Part shown: positions 1-4,982 of the stretch, one piece after another
How the letters are laid out: every line of letters begins with the position of its first letter
Position numbering within the stretch: the stretch's first letter is position 1
NCBI GenBank assembly: GCA_016932575.1
Contig: JAFGCO010000041.1
Coordinates: forward strand, 1-16,108
DNA from: a bacterium
GTDB taxonomy: Bacteria > Zhuqueibacterota > QNDG01 > JAFGCO01
DNA length: 16,108 bases
Direction of reading: 5' to 3'
Made by a program: the position numbers and the translations under genes
The notes under the pieces: generated by a model
Told to the model about the DNA's origin: nothing
What the model saw: the letters and a program-made list of their open reading frames with translations, nothing else
The model's database searches: none

Positions 1-38
1 AAAAAAATATTGGAAAATCATGTAATTGTTTTTATAAT
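1..38 (+). promoter_or_regulatory. Promoter-bearing direct repeat, copy 1
   Basis: This segment is repeated at 3755-3792 with a single mismatch (position 32). It carries a good sigma70-type layout: TTGGAA at 10-15, a 17-bp spacer and TATAAT at 33-38. The other copy sits immediately in front of the PIN-domain gene. Here it lies about 120 bp upstream of the MNT/HEPN pair and could drive it, or be a remnant of a module swap. The layout and the repeat are seen directly; promoter activity is inferred. Confidence 0.5.
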
Positions 39-95
39 TGTCAATAAAGCTACTTTTCGCAAATACAAAATATTTTAAATTGTGATGTTTTATAT

Positions 96-123
96 TTGCA
101 TTCTATGTGTGGATAGTTATATT
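96..123 (+). promoter_or_regulatory. Weak candidate promoter before MNT/HEPN pair
   Basis: TTGCAT (96-101) and TATATT (118-123) are separated by 16 bp and lie 33 bp before the first ATG at 157. The region is so AT-rich that such matches are expected by chance, so this is a possible alternative to the promoter at 10-38, not a firm call. Confidence 0.22.
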
Positions 124-156
124 ATTAATTAAGCGAATTTAATAAATCTATAAAAT

Positions 157-534
157 ATGAAAAAGATTAATAATGACATACAATCTGTTCATAATAATCA
201 AATAATTTTGGATAAAATAACATCCAGAATTGTAAAGAATCAGAATGTTAATAAGATCATTTTGTTCGGATCACATGCTTATGATTCATATTCAGAAGAT
301 AGTGATATTGATTTGATTGTTGTATTAAATGATGATACGCTTCCTTCTAATTATGATGAATATATGAAAATTTATTTGCGAGTATCGTCCTCAATTCTTG
401 ACATAAAAAAAAGTATTCCTATAGATCTAATCGTTCATACTCGAAAAATGCATGAAAAGTTTATTGAGTTAAAAAGTATGTTTTCAAAAGAAATATTGGA
501 ACGAGGGAAAGTATTATATGAAGCAGATCACTAA
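157..534 (+). CDS. MNT-type nucleotidyltransferase (antitoxin of HEPN/MNT pair)
   Basis: A 125-residue minimal nucleotidyltransferase. The polymerase-beta-type signature is visible as LFGSHAYDSYSEDSDIDL: G38-S39, then the metal-binding pair D50 and D52, with D90 in IPIDLIV as the likely third acidic residue. The usual glycine after GSxA is replaced (GSHAYDS), a modest departure from consensus. In this family the MNT protein acts as antitoxin, in studied cases by adding AMP groups to its HEPN partner. The next gene is a HEPN protein overlapping it by 17 bp, which fits such an operon. It starts at the only sensible ATG; no strong Shine-Dalgarno is seen before it. Codon use is very AT-rich compared with the sugar genes further on, suggesting separate ancestry. 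The family is clear; the biochemical activity is inferred. Confidence 0.88.
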   Translation: MKKINNDIQSVHNNQIILDKITSRIVKNQNVNKIILFGSHAYDSYSEDSDIDLIVVLNDDTLPSNYDEYMKIYLRVSSSILDIKKSIPIDLIVHTRKMHEKFIELKSMFSKEILERGKVLYEADH

Positions 535-907
535 AGAATGGTTATCTGCAGCAAAAGATGATTTAATTGTGATTGAAAAGATTATTGATGATGATTTATT
601 AAGTCATGTTGTTGCTTTTCATGCACAACAATGCATTGAGAAAGTATTTAAGGCAGTTATTGAAGAATATGAAATGGGTTTGGTAAAAGTCCATAATCTT
701 ATACGGTTACATGAACTCGTTATACAACATCTGAAAATTAAAATAGATATGTCAATGCTGGAAAAACTTGATAAGCTTTATATTGATTCAAGATATCCAG
801 GTGATTTGGGATTATTACCAAATGGAAAGCCTTCTTTAAAAGATGCAAATGAATTTTATGAAATTTCCCAAAAAGTGTATGAATATGTCGAAGAAATAAT
901 GAGGTAA
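518..907 (+). CDS. HEPN domain protein (likely toxin of HEPN/MNT pair)
   Basis: A 129-residue all-helical protein of the HEPN family. Typical features are FHAQQCIEKVFKA (residues 34-46) and the C-terminal LYIDSRYPGDL stretch followed by a helix. HEPN proteins paired with MNT enzymes are usually RNases held inactive by their partner. The hallmark RNase motif R-x4-6-H is not obvious: the nearest is R63 to H71, seven residues apart, and R92 has no histidine following. This copy may therefore be a diverged or non-nuclease HEPN of the PF05168 type. The ATG at 518 overlaps the upstream gene and has GAGGG about 10 nt before it, supporting this start and translational coupling. A hairpin with a T-run follows at 928-970. 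The pairing is well supported, toxicity is inference. Confidence 0.85.
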   Translation: MKQITKEWLSAAKDDLIVIEKIIDDDLLSHVVAFHAQQCIEKVFKAVIEEYEMGLVKVHNLIRLHELVIQHLKIKIDMSMLEKLDKLYIDSRYPGDLGLLPNGKPSLKDANEFYEISQKVYEYVEEIMR

Positions 908-927
908 AAATTAAGAAATAAAATTTT

Positions 928-970
928 GGAAAGGTGATTGTCTTATCACAATTTCCACAATAATTTTTTC
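928..970 (+). terminator. Candidate terminator of MNT/HEPN operon
   Basis: GGAAA (928-932) and GTGAT (934-938) pair with ATCAC (945-949) and TTTCC (952-956) around a 6-nt loop, with a small internal asymmetry. A run of six T follows at 965-970, slightly further downstream than ideal. It lies 21 bp after the HEPN stop codon. A plausible but imperfect rho-independent terminator. Confidence 0.4.
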
Positions 971-1056
971 CATTAACAAACCATAACAATCATTCCTCAA
1001 CCTGGTTCCTTCATTCACAGCTGCCTTTCCTGTTTAAAATCAATCGCAATCCCATA

Positions 1057-1316
1057 GAGTCTTAGAGTCTATTGTGTCATTGGGTCATAGAGTCGTAGAG
1101 TCGAAGGAAGAAAAGTAGATGAGTATATGGGTATATGTGTAAATGAGTTCCCTTCATCCCTGCCGCCAAAAAGATACCAAATTCCAAATGACAAATCTCA
1201 AAATACAAATAAATAACAAATTCCAAAATCCAAATGTAAAATCAATGACAAAACCCAAATGATAAATGACAAATAAATTTCAAATTTCAATGACCAAAAT
1301 TATAAACTAAGAAGGA
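1057..1316 (+). repeat. Composite octamer/heptamer repeat, copy A
   Basis: The stretch 908-1339 holds no gene. From 1057 there is a ladder of 8-bp units of form GRGTCNNN (gagtctta, gagtctatt with one extra base, gtgtcatt, gggtcata, gagtcgta, gagtcgaa; 1057-1105). A 15-bp spacer follows (1106-1120), then gagtatat, gggtatat, gtgtaaat (1121-1144), then the core gagttcccttcatccctgcc (1145-1164). From 1178 a second array of 7-bp CAAATNN units runs to about 1310. Positions 1143-1197 are identical to 4595-4649 in copy D. The copy lies between the converging MNT/HEPN and hicBA operons. Function unknown. Confidence 0.8.
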
Positions 1317-1339
1317 AAAATGTGTAATTATTAAACCAC

Positions 1340-1516
1340 TTATTGTGATAACATTTTAATGATATGTTTTGCAAGGGTGTTTTTTATTTCATTATGTCGT
1401 GGAACAGGTTGACACTTACCAGTTTCAGGATTTTGATACCAGTCATGATTTTTTCCATGTCGGATTAATGTACATCCCATTTTTTCAATATTTTTAATCA
1501 ATTGCTTCCGTTTCAT
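1340..1516 (-). CDS. hicA: HicA-type toxin (mRNA interferase)
   Basis: A 58-residue protein read on the minus strand from ATG at 1516 to TAA at 1340. It starts MKRKQLIKNIEKMGCTLI and continues GKNHDWYQNPETGK and PVPRHNEI. This is the HicA plan: an N-terminal helix, the catalytic histidine (H24) in a G-x-N-H-x-x-Y context, a beta hairpin, and the P-R-H-x-E-I motif before the final helix. HicA toxins fold like a double-stranded-RNA-binding domain and cut mRNA. The ATG overlaps the hicB stop codon as ATGA, so the two genes are translationally coupled, with the antitoxin gene first. The protein is full length for its family. It is easily missed because it is so short. Confidence in the family is high; activity is inferred. 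Confidence 0.9.
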   Translation of the reverse strand: MKRKQLIKNIEKMGCTLIRHGKNHDWYQNPETGKCQPVPRHNEIKNTLAKHIIKMLSQ

Positions 1517-1701
1517 CCGATTTCCAATTCCGAGACATGGAGGACATGAGGAATTTTACCACTGTTTAATTCCTGATAGATATCTTTTAAATTATTTTCC
1601 AATTCTTCCAGGGTCGTACCCTGGGTACGGTAATCCGGAAATTCCTCCAGATAACCGATGAACATGTCCTCTTCTTTATAAAAAATATATTTATGTTTCA
1701 T
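1513..1701 (-). CDS. hicB: HicB-type antitoxin, short form
   Basis: A 62-residue protein starting MKHKYIFYKEEDMFIGYLEE with the HicB partial-RNase-H-like fold signature: a strand, F-I-G-Y-L-E-E-F-P, then T-Q-G-T-T-L-E-E-L-E-N-N-L, a helix, and a short tail. HicB proteins bind and block HicA and usually repress their own operon through a C-terminal DNA-binding domain. This one stops after the core, so it has no visible helix-turn-helix or ribbon-helix-helix; repression would need another protein or an unusual mode. An in-frame ATG lies six codons upstream (1719), but AAGGAGA sits about 5 nt before the ATG at 1701, which decides the start. The stop overlaps the hicA start. A clear promoter lies just upstream. 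Confidence 0.88.
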   Translation of the reverse strand: MKHKYIFYKEEDMFIGYLEEFPDYRTQGTTLEELENNLKDIYQELNSGKIPHVLHVSELEIG

Positions 1702-1720
1702 TGTCTCTCCTTGTTTCATA

Positions 1721-1759
1721 ATTATACATCATTATACATGGATTTGTAAATAAAATCAA
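1721..1759 (-). promoter_or_regulatory. hicBA promoter with tandem TATAAT repeat
   Basis: On the minus strand TTGATT (1759-1754), a 17-bp spacer and a perfect TATAAT (1736-1731) form a strong sigma70-type promoter about 30 bp before hicB. The sequence ATGTATAAT occurs twice, 10 bp apart (1739-1731 and 1729-1721), so a second TATAAT lies one helical turn downstream. The direct repeat could be an operator half-site pair or give two start points. Sequence layout is direct; function is inferred. Confidence 0.6.
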
Positions 1760-1809
1760 GTATAAAAAAATAGAAAGGTAATATTTCTGAGTTAAGTTAT
1801 TGGATTATA

Positions 1810-2012
1810 GAGTCATGAGTCGTAGAGTCACAAGAATTACGAATCAAGAAATAAGAAACAAGAGTCAAGAAAAAAAAGAAAAAGCAAGAAATGAGAACTA
1901 AGGGAAAATAGGGGATATACGGGAAATAGAGGAAATGTCGTAGGGTTAAAAGAAGCATAATCAAGGTAGATGAGTAAATGAGTTTTCTTCGTCCCTGCCG
2001 CCTGTTAAAACA
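1810..2012 (+). repeat. Composite octamer repeat, copy B (short, diverged)
   Basis: Between the divergent hicB and ATPase genes. It begins with gagtcat, gagtcgta, gagtcaca (1810-1832), then an A/G-rich stretch of degenerate aagaa/gaaac words and ggaaat words (about 1833-1940). It ends with a single gagtaaat unit (1972-1979) and a diverged core gagttttcttcgtccctgcc (1980-1999) followed by the word cctgttaaaacagtgg. The CAAATNN array found in copies A, C, D and F is absent. No gene is seen in it. Confidence 0.65.
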
Positions 2013-2021
2013 GTGGAAATA

Positions 2022-2069
2022 TAAATTTGTCAAATATAACTTGACAAATTTAATATAAAAATGTAAATT
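2022..2069 (+). promoter_or_regulatory. Promoter with 12-bp perfect inverted repeat (likely operator)
   Basis: taaatttgtcaa (2022-2033) and ttgacaaattta (2041-2052) are perfect inverted repeats with a 7-bp spacer. The right arm contains TTGACA (2041-2046), which is 17 bp from TAAATT (2064-2069), just before the ATPase ATG at 2076. A dimeric repressor bound to this palindrome would cover the -35 box. With a start point near 2075 the mRNA would be almost leaderless, matching the lack of a Shine-Dalgarno. Confidence 0.55.
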
Positions 2070-2075
2070 TACTTT

Positions 2076-3257
2076 ATGAATTATAGCAGAAACATACTTC
2101 CCGAGCTCCTTGAACAGATCAATACACGCGAGATCATTGTTTTAACCGGAATGCGGCGGGTTGGAAAAACCACATTGCTTTCAATGGTTTACGACCGAAT
2201 TGAAAGCAGCAATAAAGTTTTCTTCGATATAGAGAATATCATCGAGCAAAAGGTATTTGAAGAAACCGATTATAATAATATCATAGCCAACTTTCGAGAT
2301 TTTGGAGTCACGGACAAGGAACGCGCGTTTGTTTTTTTAGATGAAATACAGGCAATGCCGGAAATCGTCAGGCCCATCAAATACTTATATGATCATTATG
2401 ATATAAAATTTTATTTGACTGGATCGAGCAGTTTTTATTTAAAGAATCTGTTCCCTGAAAGTCTCTCTGGAAGAAAAGTGCTTTTTGAACTTTTTCCACT
2501 TGATTTTAAAGAGTTTTGTATATTCAACAATCTGGACAAACCGTTTCCTCGAACTTTTCAAGAAAAAGCGGCAAATAAGCGTCTCATATCAGCTGAGCGT
2601 TATAAAAAATACCATGAGGTGTATTTAAAGTATGGTGGATTTCCTCAAGTGGTTCTTGCCGAGTCCTTAAAACAAAAAGAAATTTACCTGAAAGATATAT
2701 TTGCCTCATATTTTGAAAAAGATTTAAGAACGCTGTCGGATTTTAAATTTTTAAATGTCTATCGGGATTTAATATTGCTCTTAATGCAACGTGTTGGTTC
2801 AAAACTCGATATCACAAAGATTGCTTCAGAAGTCGGGGTCAGCCGGGAAACCGTCTATTCATATCTTTCTTTTTTACAAGGCACATATTTTGTTCATTTT
2901 ATATCTCCATTCAGCCGCAATGTAGACAGAGAAGTCAGCGGGACAAAAAAAGTTTATTTCTGTGATAATGGATTTTTAACCCTTTACGGGAATCTGAGTC
3001 CCGGAAACGCACTTGAAAATGCAGTGCATAATCAACTAAAGAAATACGGCAATCTGAACTATTATCAGAAACGCAGCGGGGCGGAAATCGATTTTATTCT
3101 GGATCAGAAAACAGCATTCGAAGTGAAAATGAATGCGTCGGAATCCCGGATAAACCGTCTCAAAAAAATCAGCGAATCTCTCGGCCTGACGTCTAATTAC
3201 CTGATTTCTCAGAAATTTTCGGATTTTGAAAACGTGATTTTAGCGCAGGATCTTTGA
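2076..3257 (+). CDS. AAA-type ATPase with DUF4143 domain (ATPase 1)
   Basis: A 393-residue protein with the layout of the common ATP-binding AAA_14/DUF4143 family. Walker A is GMRRVGKT (25-32), Walker B FVFLDE with D89-E90, followed by Q92, and the sensor-like LTGSS lies at 114-118. A winged-helix-like segment at about 244-270 (ITKIASEVGVSRETVYSYL) precedes the C-terminal DUF4143 region. That region ends in a restriction-endonuclease-like fold with E337-x-D339 and E349-x-K351. The family is widespread, multi-copy and of unsettled function; proposals include mobile or defence-related roles. There is no clear ribosome-binding site; ATG 2076 is the first in frame after the promoter palindrome. 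It stands alone between two repeat copies and is a distant paralogue of the gene at 4983. The family call is firm, the role unknown. Confidence 0.9.
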   Translation: MNYSRNILPELLEQINTREIIVLTGMRRVGKTTLLSMVYDRIESSNKVFFDIENIIEQKVFEETDYNNIIANFRDFGVTDKERAFVFLDEIQAMPEIVRPIKYLYDHYDIKFYLTGSSSFYLKNLFPESLSGRKVLFELFPLDFKEFCIFNNLDKPFPRTFQEKAANKRLISAERYKKYHEVYLKYGGFPQVVLAESLKQKEIYLKDIFASYFEKDLRTLSDFKFLNVYRDLILLLMQRVGSKLDITKIASEVGVSRETVYSYLSFLQGTYFVHFISPFSRNVDREVSGTKKVYFCDNGFLTLYGNLSPGNALENAVHNQLKKYGNLNYYQKRSGAEIDFILDQKTAFEVKMNASESRINRLKKISESLGLTSNYLISQKFSDFENVILAQDL

Positions 3258-3426
3258 AAAAAAATTGACACAAAAAAATAGTCACAACCCATGAAAGCAG
3301 GTAAAAAACAAACCATTTTTACCCCATCAACACCTTCAAATGCATTCCGTGACCATTATCACACCCATTGGCCGTTTGTTGTATCACCCGACTTTCCTGT
3401 TTAAAATCATCAATCGCAATTACATA

Positions 3427-3698
3427 GAGCCTTAGAGTCTATTGTGTCATCGGGTCGTAGGGTCAAAGGCATAACAGTAGATGAGTAAATGGGTAAATGG
3501 GTAAATGAGTAAATGAGTAAATGAGTAAATGAGTAAATGAGTAAATGAGTAAATGAGTAAATGAGTTCCCTTCATCCCTACCGACTGGGAAATCCAGCAT
3601 CTATGCGTATTTTGTTGGAGTATTTGGTGTTGAAAAAATTCCAAATAACAAAATCCAAATGACAAATAAATTTCAAATTTCAATGACCAAAATCATAA
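3427..3698 (+). repeat. Composite octamer/heptamer repeat, copy C (10-unit ladder)
   Basis: No gene is seen in 3258-3797. Homology to copy A begins near 3394 with tttcctgtttaaaatc. GRGTCNNN units run from gagcctta (3427) to gggtcaaa (3467), with the same one-base insertion as copy A. The spacer ggcataacagtagat (3468-3482) is followed by ten exact 8-bp units, gagtaaat, gggtaaat twice and gagtaaat seven more times (3483-3562), then the core gagttcccttcatcccta (from 3563). A shortened CAAATNN array follows (about 3640-3685). The minus strand of the ladder is open in all frames and reads as a repeated octapeptide, which is not evidence for a gene. Confidence 0.8.
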
Positions 3699-3754
3699 AC
3701 AAAGATATGTGTGAAATGTAGAGTAGAGGGAGATTTGGTATATGAGAATGCAGT

Positions 3755-3792
3755 AAAAAAATATTGGAAAATCATGTAATTGTTTGTATAAT
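3755..3792 (+). promoter_or_regulatory. Promoter of PIN/partner operon (direct repeat, copy 2)
   Basis: TTGGAA (3764-3769), a 17-bp spacer and a perfect TATAAT (3787-3792). The whole 38-bp segment matches 1-38 with one mismatch. The expected start point falls near 3799, on the tandem ATG codons of the PIN gene, so the transcript would be leaderless or carry only about 10 nt before ATG 3810. Confidence 0.6.
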
Positions 3793-3797
3793 GAATC

Positions 3798-4265
3798 ATG
3801 ATGAAAAAAATGCTCATATATATTGATACTTCAGTCATTGGTGGATGTTTTGATGAAGAATTTGAAGATATATCTTTAAATCTTATCGATATGATAAAGT
3901 ATAAGAAAATCAGGGGAGTAATTTCTGACATATCTATCAGGGAAGTATCTGAGGCACCGGATTTTATTGTTGAACATTTCGAGACGTATCAGGAATTACT
4001 TGAAATTGTCAATATAACTGATGAAATGATTCAATTAGCAGACTCATATTTAAATGAGAATGTTATTACAGAAAAATTTTATGAAGATGCTCTTCATATT
4101 GCTTGTGCAACCATACGTCAGGTTGATTTAATGGTAAGCTGGAATTTTAAACATATTGTGAATTTTAATCGTATTATTCAATACAACTCAGTGAATCTGA
4201 AAAATGGCTATAAAACATTGCAAATATATTCTCCACTGGAGGTTGTGTTTGATGAAGAAAAATAA
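3798..4265 (+). CDS. PIN-domain protein, VapC-like toxin
   Basis: A protein of up to 155 residues with the PIN nuclease pattern. Counting from ATG 3798, the first acidic residue is D10 in IYIDTSVIGG, then E49 in IREVSE, D97 in YEDALHIACA, and the closing strand MVSWNFKHIVN with an asparagine after the tryptophan. PIN nucleases cut RNA with metal held by these acids, and most stand-alone ones are toxins. Three in-frame ATGs (3798, 3801, 3810) compete. The -10 box ends at 3792, so transcription probably starts on or after the first, and the family usually begins only a few residues before IDTS, which favours 3801 or 3810. The downstream 54-codon gene overlaps the end by 14 bp and is the presumed antitoxin. 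Family call firm, exact start uncertain. Confidence 0.88.
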   Translation: MMKKMLIYIDTSVIGGCFDEEFEDISLNLIDMIKYKKIRGVISDISIREVSEAPDFIVEHFETYQELLEIVNITDEMIQLADSYLNENVITEKFYEDALHIACATIRQVDLMVSWNFKHIVNFNRIIQYNSVNLKNGYKTLQIYSPLEVVFDEEK

Positions 4266-4416
4266 AAAAATTGATTGTGTTAAAATGACAAGGGAGATCA
4301 GGGACAAATTATTTGAACAGCATAAAGAATTAACAACAAACGAGTTTGCACATAAACTCATTGAGGATTCACATAAAAGCCCATTGTGGATGAAAATGGG
4401 ATCGCTTCCAAAATAA
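4252..4416 (+). CDS. Small partner of PIN protein, probable antitoxin
   Basis: A 54-residue protein beginning MKKNKKIDCVKMTREIRDKL and continuing with a helical, charged middle (FEQHKELTTNEF) and a short tail. The start is fixed by GGAGG about 9 nt upstream and by the 14-bp overlap with the PIN gene; the frame is open further up, but that extension lies inside the PIN coding region and lacks a ribosome-binding site. The pattern K-x-I-D-C-V-x-M-x-R-x-I resembles small proteins found next to PIN-domain genes, which act as antitoxins by wrapping the nuclease. That link rests on resemblance and position, not on a tested homologue. No DNA-binding motif is evident. Confidence 0.75.
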   Translation: MKKNKKIDCVKMTREIRDKLFEQHKELTTNEFAHKLIEDSHKSPLWMKMGSLPK

Positions 4417-4525
4417 TATAATAATCACACCTTATTTTTTAATGTAAATCCGGCCATATTTTGTATTTACGGCTTCCTTTCATTTTTTATATCATCAATC
4501 ACATCAATTTATTTCATTTACACTT

Positions 4526-4755
4526 GAGTCTTTGGGTTATAGAGTCGTAGAGTCGAAGGCAGGACAGTAGATGATTAGATGATTAGATGATTAGATGAGT
4601 TCCCTTCATCCCTGCCGCCAAAAAGATACCAAATTCCAAATGACAAATCCCAAAAAACAAATAAATAACAAATTTCAAAATCCAAATTTCAAATCAATGA
4701 CAAAATTTAAATGATAAATAAATTTCAAATTTCAATCACTAAAATCATAAAAAAA
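4526..4755 (+). repeat. Composite octamer/heptamer repeat, copy D (variant ladder)
   Basis: The gap 4417-4982 has no gene. Units gagtcttt, gggttata, gagtcgta, gagtcgaa (4526-4557) are followed by a 12-bp spacer (4558-4569). The second ladder uses another word: gatgatta three times (4570-4593), still with 8-bp period. The core starts at 4597, and 4595-4649 is identical to 1143-1197 of copy A. The CAAATNN array runs to about 4740. The same 8-bp period with a different word shows that period, not sequence, is conserved. Confidence 0.78.
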
Positions 4756-4810
4756 TAACCATGTATTTGGATGTCGAGACGACAGCCGATTTTTTAATCC
4801 TGTGTACGGG

Positions 4811-4843
4811 CTTTGTCATTCTGAGCGCAGCGAAGAATCTGTA
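4811..4843. repeat. Dispersed imperfect palindrome of the ATTCTGAGCG type
   Basis: The stretch ctttgtcattctgagcgcag continuing cgaagaatct is an imperfect hairpin (ATTCT against AGAAT, with GC-rich inner words). Near-identical words around 'tcattctgagcg...cgaagaatct' are, from general knowledge, scattered in many unrelated environmental genomes. It sits in the gap between copy D and ATPase 2. Identity as a widespread repeat is from memory, not a search. Confidence 0.5.
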
Positions 4844-4909
4844 CCGGCAATGTGATAGGTCGTAAGAGATCTTTGGCTTTATAAAAAAAAATCTTTTTGA
4901 AAATTGTTA

Positions 4910-4966
4910 TTGCATAAAATAATTAAATTCGTTATTTTTCTGACGTAATTAATATAATTAGAGTCA
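4910..4966 (+). promoter_or_regulatory. Candidate promoter and palindromic operator of ATPase 2
   Basis: TTGCAT (4910-4915) and TATTTT (4933-4938) are 17 bp apart. Immediately downstream, at the expected start point, lies a near-palindrome: TGAC, one base, TAATTA, ATA, TAATTA, two bases, GTCA (4941-4966). It ends 16 bp before the ATG at 4983. The layout resembles the palindrome before ATPase 1, although the sequence differs. The region is AT-rich, so chance symmetry is possible. Confidence 0.35.
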
Positions 4967-4982
4967 ATTAGCTGACTGTATT

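Noticed and set aside
1797-2033. Minus-strand open frame rich in F, L and Y
   Set aside because: It lies in A/G-rich repeat copy B and overlaps the ATPase 1 promoter palindrome; composition explains the open frame.
3483-3570. Possible CRISPR array
   Set aside because: Units are 8 bp and contiguous with no unique spacers; no cas genes are present.
3447-3683. Minus-strand open frame with repeated L-L-I-Y-S-F-T-H residues
   Set aside because: It is the translation of the 8-bp ladder of copy C; any frame gives the same octapeptide and there is no ribosome-binding site.
4204-4251. Upstream ATG extension of the PIN partner
   Set aside because: It lies inside the PIN coding region without a ribosome-binding site; the ATG at 4252 has GGAGG before it.
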